A stretch of 7,562 nt of DNA. It comes from an uncultured Oscillospiraceae bacterium. Its GTDB lineage: Bacteria > Bacillota > Clostridia > Oscillospirales > Oscillospiraceae. A model generated the notes under the pieces. It was not told the DNA's origin and did not search any database. It saw only the letters and a program-made list of their open reading frames with translations. The number at the start of each line of letters is the position of its first letter. The first letter of the stretch is position 1. Below are positions 1 through 7,144 of this stretch, one piece after another. The DNA lies in assembly GCA_944385595.1 (NCBI GenBank), contig CALWXY010000080.1:1-7562 (forward strand), given 5' to 3'. The translations under genes and the position numbers were made by a program.

Positions 1-3000
1 TCGGCTATAACGGCAAAGATTCGGCTGGCAATGTCCCCGTCTACTTCATCAACTGCCGCAGCGAGGCCAACATCGGCGGCTCCTATGGCTACAATATAGG
101 CAGCATGTTCGGCACCGCCAGCGGTTCTGATGACAGCATCTATGTCTACAACTGCTCCAACACCGGCAAAATTACCGCCAAGGGTTCGGTCGGACAGGTG
201 AACGGTTGGGGCGGCATTGCCTCCACCGCCACTCTTGAGGTCATCGGTTTCACCAACAACTCCTCCGACGAGGCGACCAACAATCTGAGCCTCCTCGGCG
301 CTGATTCCAGCGGCACGAACTATGTCACCACTTACGCCGAAGACAAGTACATAGCCGTCAAGGAGGACACCGGCTGGACGGCCATGGACAAGACGAAAAT
401 TGCCGCCGTGGTCGACGGCAAATACTATGAGAACTTCGCCACAGCCGTCTCCAACATGAATGACGGCAGCGTCGTCACCGTGATGAACGACGTCACCCTC
501 GAACGCGCCGTCACCTTCGACAAGAACATCACCCTCACCGGCCTCGAGAACATCAGAATCAGCGAAAACGGCTCTCTCACCATCACCGCCGGTACCTACG
601 ACGCCGACCCCACCGCCTACATAGCGGACACGCTGGTCGCCAAGCCGAACGCCGACGGCAGCTACACCGTCGTCGAGCTCACCGCCGAGACCGCGGTCGC
701 GGCCATTGGCGAGACCTATTACAACTCCCTCTCCGCCGCCATCGATAAGGCGATCGCCGACCAGACCGTCACGCTCATGCGCGATGTCACCGGCCAGAGC
801 ATGATTACCCTGAGCAACGGCAAATCCCTCACCGTCGACCTCAACGGCTTCGACATCGGCTTCGCCGCGAACAGCGAGTTTAAGGTGGCCGGCGGCAAGC
901 TGCATCTCACCGGCAGCGGTAAGGTATACGAGGAATATCGCTACTACGCCCCCGTCCTGATAAATGGTTCCCTCACAAACATCCCCGATTACAGCGTAGT
1001 CACCGTGGACGAGAACGTCACCCTCGAGGGCTGGGCCGGCATCTTCATAAACGCCAACAAAGATATCGGCGGCAAGTCCCACGCCTACGGCGTGAACGTC
1101 ACCGTGAACGGCAAGATAAACTCTCTCAGAGACATCAACGGCGACGGCGGACACGGTGTCTACATCAATGGTCAGAACAAGGATATGACCGGCAACGTGC
1201 CCAAGATAACCCTCGGCGCTACCAGCAGCATCAGCTCCCTCGGCAACGGCATCTACGCCGCGGGCTACGCTGTCTGGAACATGGCGGGTGACATCACCGC
1301 GCCTGACGCGCTCTCCATCAAGTCCGGTATCTTCAACATCACCGGCGGCACCTACCACTCCACCGGCGACTTCGCCGACCCCGCCGCTGCCAACGGCAAC
1401 GGCTCCGAGAACACCGGCGCCGCCCTGAGCATCACCAGTAACGACGGCTACGCCAAGGAGACTAAAGTCACCGTCACCGGCGGCACCTTCATCAGCGACA
1501 ACGGCTACGCGCTCTACGAGGGCATCGCCGTCGGTAAAGATAATGAGGGTCAGGACAAGCCCGCCGCCGCAGCGAGCTTCGCCACCCTCGATATCAAGGG
1601 CGGCAGCTATCAGGGCAACGCCTCCAAGGGCGACGTGAACATCACCACCGCACTTAACAAGCAGGTCATCTCCGGCGGCTACTTCACCACCAGCCCCGAC
1701 GCCTCCTACCTCGCCGACAAAAAGGTCGTAGTCGAGGCCGACAACGGCATCTACAACTACACCATCGCCGACAAGACCGAGGCGGCCGCCGAGGTCGTCG
1801 CCGCCGCCCCTGAGGTCAAGACCGAGGCTCCCGACTACGAGGCCGGCAGCAAGGAGGCCAACCTCCTCAAAGATGTTGAGGATATGTTCGCCGAGCCCTC
1901 TCCCAGCACTCCCCCCAGCATCGAAGAGGATAAGATGATTGCCGCGGCCAATACCGTCGCAAACAAGAACACCCTCACCTCCGAGAGTCAGGAGGTCGTC
2001 GACGCGCTCGACAAAGCCAATGTCGACACCAGCGGCCAGAATGTCACCATCGTCATCCAGCCCTACATGGACATCAAAATCACCGGCGTGAGCACCGACG
2101 GCACCAACAAGTCCGTCAGCTTCGACATCAAGGCGATGTACCGCACCGTGGCGACCACCAACAAGGACGACATAGTGCTCGAGGCGGAGGGCGGCAAAAC
2201 CGTCAACGCCGCGCAGGTTGGCGAGCCCGAGGAGCTTGAGATTGTCAATCCCGTGAGCATCACCATACCGCTGCCCGCAGGCTTCACCTCAGGCAGTGAC
2301 CTCTACATCAAGCACGTCAAGGACGGCAGACGCACCTACTACTACACCGGCAGCTTCGACCTGAGCGGAGTGTACTTCACGAACCCCCACGGCTTCAGCA
2401 GCTTCACTGTCATGACGAATAACGAGGCCGAAGCCGAGCTGAACGGCATAGGCTACGCCACTCTGAGCGAGGCTCTCGCCGAGGCCGCTGACGGCGACAC
2501 CGTCACCGTCCTCAAGACCGGCCTCACCGCCTCCATGTCCGGCAGCAGCCGCACCGTCACGCTCAAGAATGAAACCGGCTCCGCCATCACCGCCACCATC
2601 AACGGCAAGACCGTCACCATCCCCGCAAACGGCACCACCGACTTCAAGTACGTCCGCAGCAGCAGCTCGGCGAGCTACAAGGTGACCGTCAGCAAGACCG
2701 CGGGCGGCACTGTCACCGCCACCCCGTCCAGCGCGTCCAAGGGACTGACCATCACCGTCAAGGTCAGCGCCGACGAGGGCTATGCCCTCGACGAGCTCAC
2801 CGTCACCGACGCGAGCGGAAACGAGCTGAGCCTCAACAAGCGCAGCGAGACCGAGTACAGCTTCACCATGCCCGGCTCTGCCGTCACCGTTGAGGCCACC
2901 TTCGTGAACGAGGACGGCGAGGTCGAGAGCGGTCTGCCCTTCGACGATGTCGACGTCGACGACTGGTTCTATGACGCGGTTGTCTACGCCTATGAGAACG

Positions 3001-3479
3001 AGCTTATGAACGGCGTCGCGGACGACGAGTTCGCCCCCAACGCCACCCTCACCCGCGGCATGATGGCGACTCTGCTGTACCGCCTCGAGGGCGAGCCGAG
3101 CGTCACCGGCGTTGCCTTTGACGATATCGGCACCGACATGTGGTACACCGACGCGATTACCTGGGCGGCGGCGAACGAGATCGTGAACGGCTACGGCGAC
3201 GGCGTGTTCGCGCCGAACGACGCCATCACCCGCGAGCAGCTCGCGGCCATCCTCTACCGCTACGCTCAGTACAAGGGGCTTGACGCCGTGAACCTCGCGG
3301 AGAACCTCACCGGCTTCGACGACGCCGAGAGCGTTTCCGACTACGCCGTCTCCGCAATGAACTGGGCGGTCGGCGCGGGACTTATGAACGGCGTGACCGA
3401 CACTACCCTCCAGCCTCAGGGCACCGCCACCAGAGCGCAGGTCGCGACTATGCTGATGAGATTCATCGAGACCTTCTAA
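1..3479 (+). CDS. Large secreted SLH-domain surface protein, 5'-truncated
   Basis: The reading frame is open from base 3 through the window edge, so this is the C-terminal 1158 codons of a longer protein whose signal peptide lies upstream. Residues here are counted from the first in-window Met (base 105). Residues 1-560 are Asn/Thr/Gly-rich and beta-strand-like, with rungs 'GGTY', 'GGTF', 'GGSY' and 'GGYF' near 414, 459, 499 and 524, suggesting a parallel beta-helix. A Pro/Ser linker lies at 598-605. A conserved-looking domain runs about 640-770 and ends in 'NPHGFSSFTV'. An InlB-type beta repeat follows at about 858-936. Three SLH domains lie at about 944-1000, 1003-1058 and 1071-1124, with the 'TRG', 'TRE' and 'TRA' signatures. 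SLH triplets bind pyruvylated secondary wall polysaccharide, so the protein is probably anchored on the cell surface. Three copies of a short 'Y..L..A...A...TVT' repeat lie near 100, 198 and 779. The ligand is unknown; adhesin or glycan-binding is a guess. The family is clear at the SLH end only. Confidence 0.9.
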   Translation, partial: GYNGKDSAGNVPVYFINCRSEANIGGSYGYNIGSMFGTASGSDDSIYVYNCSNTGKITAKGSVGQVNGWGGIASTATLEVIGFTNNSSDEATNNLSLLGADSSGTNYVTTYAEDKYIAVKEDTGWTAMDKTKIAAVVDGKYYENFATAVSNMNDGSVVTVMNDVTLERAVTFDKNITLTGLENIRISENGSLTITAGTYDADPTAYIADTLVAKPNADGSYTVVELTAETAVAAIGETYYNSLSAAIDKAIADQTVTLMRDVTGQSMITLSNGKSLTVDLNGFDIGFAANSEFKVAGGKLHLTGSGKVYEEYRYYAPVLINGSLTNIPDYSVVTVDENVTLEGWAGIFINANKDIGGKSHAYGVNVTVNGKINSLRDINGDGGHGVYINGQNKDMTGNVPKITLGATSSISSLGNGIYAAGYAVWNMAGDITAPDALSIKSGIFNITGGTYHSTGDFADPAAANGNGSENTGAALSITSNDGYAKETKVTVTGGTFISDNGYALYEGIAVGKDNEGQDKPAAAASFATLDIKGGSYQGNASKGDVNITTALNKQVISGGYFTTSPDASYLADKKVVVEADNGIYNYTIADKTEAAAEVVAAAPEVKTEAPDYEAGSKEANLLKDVEDMFAEPSPSTPPSIEEDKMIAAANTVANKNTLTSESQEVVDALDKANVDTSGQNVTIVIQPYMDIKITGVSTDGTNKSVSFDIKAMYRTVATTNKDDIVLEAEGGKTVNAAQVGEPEELEIVNPVSITIPLPAGFTSGSDLYIKHVKDGRRTYYYTGSFDLSGVYFTNPHGFSSFTVMTNNEAEAELNGIGYATLSEALAEAADGDTVTVLKTGLTASMSGSSRTVTLKNETGSAITATINGKTVTIPANGTTDFKYVRSSSSASYKVTVSKTAGGTVTATPSSASKGLTITVKVSADEGYALDELTVTDASGNELSLNKRSETEYSFTMPGSAVTVEATFVNEDGEVESGLPFDDVDVDDWFYDAVVYAYENELMNGVADDEFAPNATLTRGMMATLLYRLEGEPSVTGVAFDDIGTDMWYTDAITWAAANEIVNGYGDGVFAPNDAITREQLAAILYRYAQYKGLDAVNLAENLTGFDDAESVSDYAVSAMNWAVGAGLMNGVTDTTLQPQGTATRAQVATMLMRFIETF

Positions 3480-3486
3480 ACCAAGC

Positions 3487-3521
3487 AAAAAAGAGCTTCC
3501 CAAACGGGAAGCTCTTTTTTT
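3487..3521 (+). terminator. Rho-independent terminator of the surface-protein gene
   Basis: An 11-bp perfect stem (3491-3501 with 3506-3516) closes on an AAAC loop at 3502-3505. It is preceded by an A-run and followed by T residues to 3521, which can lengthen the stem by A-U pairs. It starts 8 bases after the TAA stop. The A-run on the left arm means it could also work weakly on the opposite strand, although no minus-strand gene converges here. Confidence 0.93.
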
Positions 3522-3526
3522 GCGCC

Positions 3527-3555
3527 TTGCCGCGCCGCGAGGGCGGTGCTATAAT
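3527..3555 (+). promoter_or_regulatory. Sigma-A-type promoter of pepD
   Basis: The -35 box TTGCCG (3527-3532) and a perfect -10 box TATAAT (3550-3555) are separated by exactly 17 bases. Transcription should start near 3562, leaving a leader of roughly 45 bases. The -35 box follows directly after the upstream terminator. The TTG in the -35 box is in frame with pepD and would be mistaken for its start by a longest-ORF rule. Confidence 0.75.
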
Positions 3556-3557
3556 GG

Positions 3558-3574
3558 TGAGCGCCGGGCGCTCA
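3558..3574 (+). promoter_or_regulatory. Perfect 17-bp dyad at the predicted pepD transcription start
   Basis: TGAGCGCC, a central G, then GGCGCTCA: eight bases on each side match perfectly as an inverted repeat. It begins 3 bases after the -10 box, covering about -4 to +13. This position suits a repressor operator. Because the centre is a single base, an RNA hairpin would need a larger loop and a shorter stem, so a dimeric protein site is a reasonable reading. No regulator is identified in the window, and the site could be a chance GC-rich palindrome. Confidence 0.5.
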
Positions 3575-3594
3575 GACGCGCGGCATCACGCTTT

Positions 3595-3600
3595 GGGAGG
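3595..3600 (+). promoter_or_regulatory. Ribosome binding site that sets the pepD start
   Basis: GGGAGG lies 7 bases before the in-frame GTG at 3608. This, together with the promoter upstream, decides for the GTG over the in-frame TTG at 3527 and ATG at 3554, both of which lie inside promoter elements and have no Shine-Dalgarno sequence. Confidence 0.85.
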
Positions 3601-3607
3601 AATTCTT

Positions 3608-5059
3608 GTGAACAACAGTGACAGCCGCAGCGCGGCCCCGTTTCGCTTTTTTGAGGAGATAAGCGCCATCCCGCGCGGCTCCGGCAACGAGGCCGCCGTC
3701 TGCGCCCACATAGCCGACTTCGCCCGCAGCCGCGGCCTCGACTTTTCCACCGACGGGCTGCACAACATCATCGTCCGCAAGCCCGCCTCGCCCGGCGCGG
3801 AGGGCTGCGCCCCCGTCATGCTCCAGGGCCACCTCGATATGGTCTGCGAGAAGTCCGCCGGGGTCGAGCACGACTTTGAGCGCGACGGAATTGAACTCAT
3901 AGTTGAAAACGGCGTCGTCCGCGCGAACGGCACCACCCTCGGCGCCGACAACGGCGCCGCCGTCGCCATCATGCTCGCCGCCCTCGACGACGACGGCCTC
4001 GTCCATCCGCCGCTCGAGTGCGTGTTCACCACGCAGGAGGAGACCGGCCTCGCCGGGGCGAGCGGCCTCGACAAATCCAAAATCACCGCCAGAACCATGA
4101 TTAACCTCGACTCCGAGGAGGAGGGCATGGCCACGGTGAGCTGCGCTGGCGGCCTGCGCTTCGAGATGCGCTCCGCCTACGCGCCGGAGGCCGCGCGCGG
4201 CTGCGCCATCCGCGCCGCTATCCGCGGCCTGCTCGGCGGCCACTCCGGCATGGACATAGACAAGGAGCGCGGCAACGCGATCAAGCTCGCCGCCCGCCTC
4301 GCCCTCGCCGCCATGGAGACGCCCGGCGCGCGCCTTGCCTCCTTCACCGGCGGCGGGCGCGACAACGCCATCGCCCGCGAGGCTTCCGCCGAGCTCGTCC
4401 TCCCCGACGAGCGCAGCGCCGCGGAGGCGCGGCAGCGCCTTGAGGCTCTGGCGGACGCCATCCGCGCCGAGTACGCGGAGGGCGAGCCGGGACTTGAAAT
4501 CGACATAGCCCCCTGCCCCGCCCCGGCGCAGGCCGTCCCCTCCGGCGACGCCATGCGCTTTCTCGCCGTCCTCTCCCTCGGCATGCACGGCGTGCTGCGG
4601 CGCGATATGCGCCGCGGCGGCTTCGTCGTCGCCTCGGTGAACCTCGGCGTTGCCGACTGCTCCGGCGGCGAAATGAAAATCGTCTTCACCCCGCGCAGCT
4701 CCGTGCAGTCGATTCAGGACGACACGCAGTCGCGCCTCGCCCTGCTCGCCGGGGCCTTCGGATTTGATAGCTCCATACACGGGCGCTACCCCGGCTGGAG
4801 CTACACGCCCGAGTCGCGCCTGCGCGAGGTCGTCGACGAAGCCTGGCTCGCGCTCACAGGCGAGCACATGCGCTTCGAGGCGCTGCACGCGGGACTTGAG
4901 TGCGGCCTCTTCTCCGAGGCGCTCCCGGGGCTGGACGCCGTCGCCATCGGCCCCACGCTCCGCGGCGTGCACACCCCGCAGGAGGAGATGCCGCTCGACT
5001 CATTCGGGCGCTGCTGGGAGCTGGTCAAGGACGTCCTCGCCCGCCTCGCGCAAAACTGA
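3608..5059 (+). CDS. pepD: Aminoacyl-histidine dipeptidase (beta-Ala-His / Xaa-His dipeptidase), M20 family
   Basis: A cytosolic di-zinc peptidase that hydrolyses dipeptides, typically Xaa-His such as carnosine-like substrates, supplying amino acids from imported peptides. With the GTG start it is 483 residues, close to E. coli PepD as I remember it (485). The M20 metal site is intact: His75 and Asp77 in 'QGHLDM', bridging Asp114 in 'LGADNG', catalytic Glu144 and ligand Glu145 in 'TQEETG', Asp168 in 'NLDSEEEG', and His455 in 'GVHTPQE'. The lid or dimerisation domain carries 'GGHSG' (His212), and 'HAGLECG' (His427) near the C terminus is characteristic of PepD. No signal peptide is seen: the N terminus is polar and runs straight into 'FRFFEEISAIPRGSGNE'. 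The gene has its own promoter, a dyad at the start site and a terminator, so it is probably monocistronic. Family assignment is secure; the exact dipeptide preference is not visible from sequence. Confidence 0.96.
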   Translation: MNNSDSRSAAPFRFFEEISAIPRGSGNEAAVCAHIADFARSRGLDFSTDGLHNIIVRKPASPGAEGCAPVMLQGHLDMVCEKSAGVEHDFERDGIELIVENGVVRANGTTLGADNGAAVAIMLAALDDDGLVHPPLECVFTTQEETGLAGASGLDKSKITARTMINLDSEEEGMATVSCAGGLRFEMRSAYAPEAARGCAIRAAIRGLLGGHSGMDIDKERGNAIKLAARLALAAMETPGARLASFTGGGRDNAIAREASAELVLPDERSAAEARQRLEALADAIRAEYAEGEPGLEIDIAPCPAPAQAVPSGDAMRFLAVLSLGMHGVLRRDMRRGGFVVASVNLGVADCSGGEMKIVFTPRSSVQSIQDDTQSRLALLAGAFGFDSSIHGRYPGWSYTPESRLREVVDEAWLALTGEHMRFEALHAGLECGLFSEALPGLDAVAIGPTLRGVHTPQEEMPLDSFGRCWELVKDVLARLAQN

Positions 5060-5064
5060 TGATC

Positions 5065-5096
5065 TCCGCCCGGAAAACTCCGGGCGGAATTTTTTT
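5065..5096 (+). terminator. Rho-independent terminator of pepD
   Basis: A 10-bp GC-rich perfect stem (5065-5074 with 5079-5088) closes on an AAAC loop at 5075-5078, followed by AA and seven T residues (5090-5096). It lies 6 bases after the pepD TGA stop. The loop sequence is the same as in the terminator at 3487-3521. Confidence 0.93.
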
Positions 5097-5105
5097 GCCG
5101 CGCCG

Positions 5106-5123
5106 CCCCTATATTGATAGGGG
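5106..5123 (+). promoter_or_regulatory. Hairpin enclosing the methyltransferase Shine-Dalgarno
   Basis: CCCCTAT (5106-5112), loop ATTG (5113-5116) and ATAGGGG (5117-5123) form a perfect 7-bp stem. The right arm contains the AGGGG that is the only plausible Shine-Dalgarno for the ATG at 5131, 7 bases away. In any transcript entering from upstream the ribosome site would be paired, which would lower translation. No convincing promoter sits between the pepD terminator and this gene. Confidence 0.55.
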
Positions 5124-5130
5124 TGATGTG

Positions 5131-6051
5131 ATGAATCAGTTTGACAAAAATTTCTATTCCCTCGCCGACGAGATAGGCGCGCTCGGCGAAAAGGAGCTTT
5201 ACCACCGCATACGCAGCGCGTTTGAGCGCGTCCCGGAGGCGACGCGCAAGAGCTGCGCCGACTTCTTCAACCGCTTCGGCTTCTGGGGCAGGCTCGAGCC
5301 GGAAAACGGCGTCTACGAGCAGATTGAGCAAAAGCAGATTGCGCTCTCCGAGCACCTGGACGACTTCGTTCAGCTCTACGGGCGGCTCGGCGACTGGCGC
5401 TCAAAGGCGGTGCTCTACGCCGTGCTCTCCAACTGGTACAGATACGATTTCACCGCCACCGCCGCGTCGCGCGAGTACCTCTTCGACGACTACTTCGACC
5501 TCGACCTGCTGCAGTGCTCGCGCGGCGAGGTGTTCGTCGACCTCGGGGCCTACACCGGCGACACGGCGCTGTCGTATATCCGCAGCTACGGCGCGGAAAA
5601 TTATAGGCGCATCTACTGCTACGAGATAACGCCGGAGAGCTTTGCCGTGCTTCGTCAGCGGCTGGGCGGCCTGCGCGACATTGAGCTGCGGCAAAAGGGC
5701 GTCTCCGACGCGCCGGGGCTGATGTCGCTCGACTGCTCCGCCCTCGACGCCTCGGCCAACCGCCTCGCGCCCGGCGGCGATATCGAGGTCACGACCCTCG
5801 ACGAGGACATAGCAGAGCCGGTGACGCTCATAAAGGCGGACATCGAGGGCTTCGAGCGCCGCGCCCTGCTCGGCGCGCAGAGGCACATCTCCGCCGAGCG
5901 CCCGAGGCTTCTGATCTCCGTCTACCACAACAACGAGGACATCTGGAAAATCCCCCGCCTGCTCGACGGCCTCGTGCCGGACTACCGCTACTACCTGCGC
6001 TTTCGCAGCTCGCCTCTGTACCCGACGGAGATCACCCTCTTCGCGCTCTGA
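5131..6051 (+). CDS. FkbM-family SAM-dependent methyltransferase
   Basis: A predicted cytosolic class I methyltransferase of 306 residues. FkbM-type enzymes transfer a methyl group from S-adenosylmethionine, usually to a hydroxyl of a sugar, polyketide or glycan precursor. The SAM-binding motif I is 'VFVDLGAYTGDT' (Asp137, Gly139). An acidic residue after the second strand (Glu165 in 'YEITPESF') fits the SAM ribose contact. The FkbM hallmark 'IKADIEGFE' lies at about 234-242. The C terminus, 'LLISVYHNNEDIWKIP' onward, is also typical. Residues 1-130 form a mostly helical N-terminal region of unknown role, longer than in minimal FkbM domains. The start is ATG 5131, 7 bases after AGGGG; an adjacent in-frame GTG at 5128 is less likely. 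No signal peptide or membrane segment is seen. No glycosyltransferase neighbours it, so the substrate cannot be inferred; modification of a surface polysaccharide is a guess. Confidence 0.88.
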   Translation: MNQFDKNFYSLADEIGALGEKELYHRIRSAFERVPEATRKSCADFFNRFGFWGRLEPENGVYEQIEQKQIALSEHLDDFVQLYGRLGDWRSKAVLYAVLSNWYRYDFTATAASREYLFDDYFDLDLLQCSRGEVFVDLGAYTGDTALSYIRSYGAENYRRIYCYEITPESFAVLRQRLGGLRDIELRQKGVSDAPGLMSLDCSALDASANRLAPGGDIEVTTLDEDIAEPVTLIKADIEGFERRALLGAQRHISAERPRLLISVYHNNEDIWKIPRLLDGLVPDYRYYLRFRSSPLYPTEITLFAL

Positions 6052-6055
6052 GCCC

Positions 6056-6084
6056 TTGCGTTTTGCGCCGCTATGAGGTATGAT
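6056..6084 (+). promoter_or_regulatory. Sigma-A-type promoter of the FMN-enzyme gene
   Basis: The -35 box TTGCGT (6056-6061) and -10 box TATGAT (6079-6084) are separated by 17 bases. The -35 begins 5 bases after the methyltransferase stop codon. The predicted start near 6091 leaves a short leader of about 28 bases before the ATG. No terminator is visible between the two genes, so read-through from the methyltransferase gene may add to expression. Confidence 0.65.
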
Positions 6085-6118
6085 TTCAGCAAAGACAAAA
6101 CTTCGGGAGGATACGACC

Positions 6119-7138
6119 ATGACCTACGGTGAGATAATCGAGAAAGCCCGCGGAAACGTCGGCCCCTACTGCAAGGCCTGCCCGGTCTGCAACGGCCTCG
6201 CCTGCAAAAACACCGTGCCCGGCCCCGGCGCGAAAGGCACCGGCACCGGCTTCATCCGCAACTACGCCAAGTGGCAGGAGCTGTGCGTAAATATGGACAC
6301 CATCTGCGAAAACAGCCCCGTCGACACCGGCTGCGACATCTTTGGCCGTCACTTCGACCTGCCGGTGTTCGCCGCGCCCGTCGGCGCGATGAAGCTGCAC
6401 TACGGCGAGAAATACACCGACCTCGAGTACAACGACATACTCGTCTCCGCCTGCGCGGACTGCGGCATCGCCGCCTTCACCGGCGACGGCACCGACCCCA
6501 CGGTCATGGAGGGCGCGCTCGCCGCCATAGCCAAGTTCGGCGGCGCGGGCGTGCCCACCGTGAAGCCCTGGAACATGGAGCTTGTCAGGGAGAAGATAGC
6601 CGCAGCCTGCGAGGCGAACCCCTTCGCCATCGCCATGGATATAGACGCGGCGGGCCTGCCCTTCCTGCGCAATATGCAGCCGCCCGCGGGCCGCAAGACC
6701 GTCGAGCAGCTGCGCCGGATAGCCGAGTGGGCGGGCAGGCCGTTCATCCTCAAGGGCATAATGACCGTCGACGCCGCCAAAAAGGCGCGCGACGCGGGGG
6801 CGGAGGCCATAGTCGTCTCCAACCACGGCGGGCGCGTGCTCGACTGCTGCCCCTCCACCGCCGAGGTGCTCCCCGCCATTGCCGACGCCGTCGGCGGCAG
6901 CATGAAGATTCTTGTCGACGGCGGCATCCGCAGCGGCATGGACGTGTTCAAGGCCCTCGCCCTGGGCGCGGACGCCGTGCTGATTGGCCGCCCCTTCGTC
7001 ACCGTCGTCTACGGCGGCGGAGCCGAGGGCGTGAGGGCCTACGTCGAGAAGCTCCGCGCCGAGCTGAGCGACACAATGGAGATGTGCTCTGCTCACAGCC
7101 TCGCGGACATTGACCGCAGCATGATTTATGGTTTTTGA
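6119..7138 (+). CDS. FMN-dependent alpha-hydroxy-acid dehydrogenase/oxidase family protein with N-terminal Cys motif
   Basis: A TIM-barrel flavoenzyme of 339 residues related to lactate and glycolate oxidases, which oxidise 2-hydroxy acids to 2-keto acids using FMN. Family motifs: FMN-contacting Lys212 in 'ILKGIMT', catalytic base His236 and substrate-binding Arg239 in 'SNHGGRVLD', and the phosphate-binding 'VDGGIRSG' (Asp267-Gly269, Arg271) plus 'IGRPF' (Gly290, Arg291). An N-terminal motif of four cysteines, C18-x2-C21-x2-C24-x4-C29, is not part of classical lactate oxidase and could bind a metal or Fe-S cluster. The segment that in classical enzymes holds the substrate tyrosine ('QLY') reads 'VKPW' here, so the substrate may differ. 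The start is ATG 6119, 8 bases after GGGAGG (6105-6110); the upstream in-frame ATG at 6080 lies inside the -10 box. The protein is slightly shorter than classical members and looks cytosolic. Superfamily is secure; the reaction is not known. Confidence 0.9.
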   Translation: MTYGEIIEKARGNVGPYCKACPVCNGLACKNTVPGPGAKGTGTGFIRNYAKWQELCVNMDTICENSPVDTGCDIFGRHFDLPVFAAPVGAMKLHYGEKYTDLEYNDILVSACADCGIAAFTGDGTDPTVMEGALAAIAKFGGAGVPTVKPWNMELVREKIAAACEANPFAIAMDIDAAGLPFLRNMQPPAGRKTVEQLRRIAEWAGRPFILKGIMTVDAAKKARDAGAEAIVVSNHGGRVLDCCPSTAEVLPAIADAVGGSMKILVDGGIRSGMDVFKALALGADAVLIGRPFVTVVYGGGAEGVRAYVEKLRAELSDTMEMCSAHSLADIDRSMIYGF

Positions 7139-7144
7139 GCGGGT

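Noticed and set aside
1330..1700. DNA tandem repeat or CRISPR-like array in the surface-protein gene
   Set aside because: The repeated 'GGCGGCACCT'-like bases reflect recurring Gly-Gly-Thr/Ser-Tyr/Phe rungs at uneven spacing (about 45, 40 and 25 codons), not DNA-level repeats.
2289..3503. 404-codon minus-strand open frame opposite the surface-protein C terminus
   Set aside because: It lies exactly antisense to the SLH-coding region, its translation is low-complexity Gly/Ala/Val/Asp, and it is explained by GC-rich third positions on the + strand. No ribosome site or family motif is seen.
3572..4972. 466-codon minus-strand open frame opposite pepD
   Set aside because: The + strand frame has a complete set of PepD metal ligands; the antisense product is repetitive Ala/Gly/Val sequence with no recognisable fold.
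5095..5115. Promoter for the methyltransferase made of TTGCCG (5095-5100) and TATATT (5110-5115)
   Set aside because: The spacing is only 9 bases, and a start about 7 bases past TATATT would fall inside the Shine-Dalgarno sequence.
4900..5130. N-terminal extension of the methyltransferase back into pepD
   Set aside because: It would overlap 160 bases of pepD plus its terminator, is Arg/Pro-rich and shows no similarity to FkbM proteins; the ribosome site favours ATG 5131.
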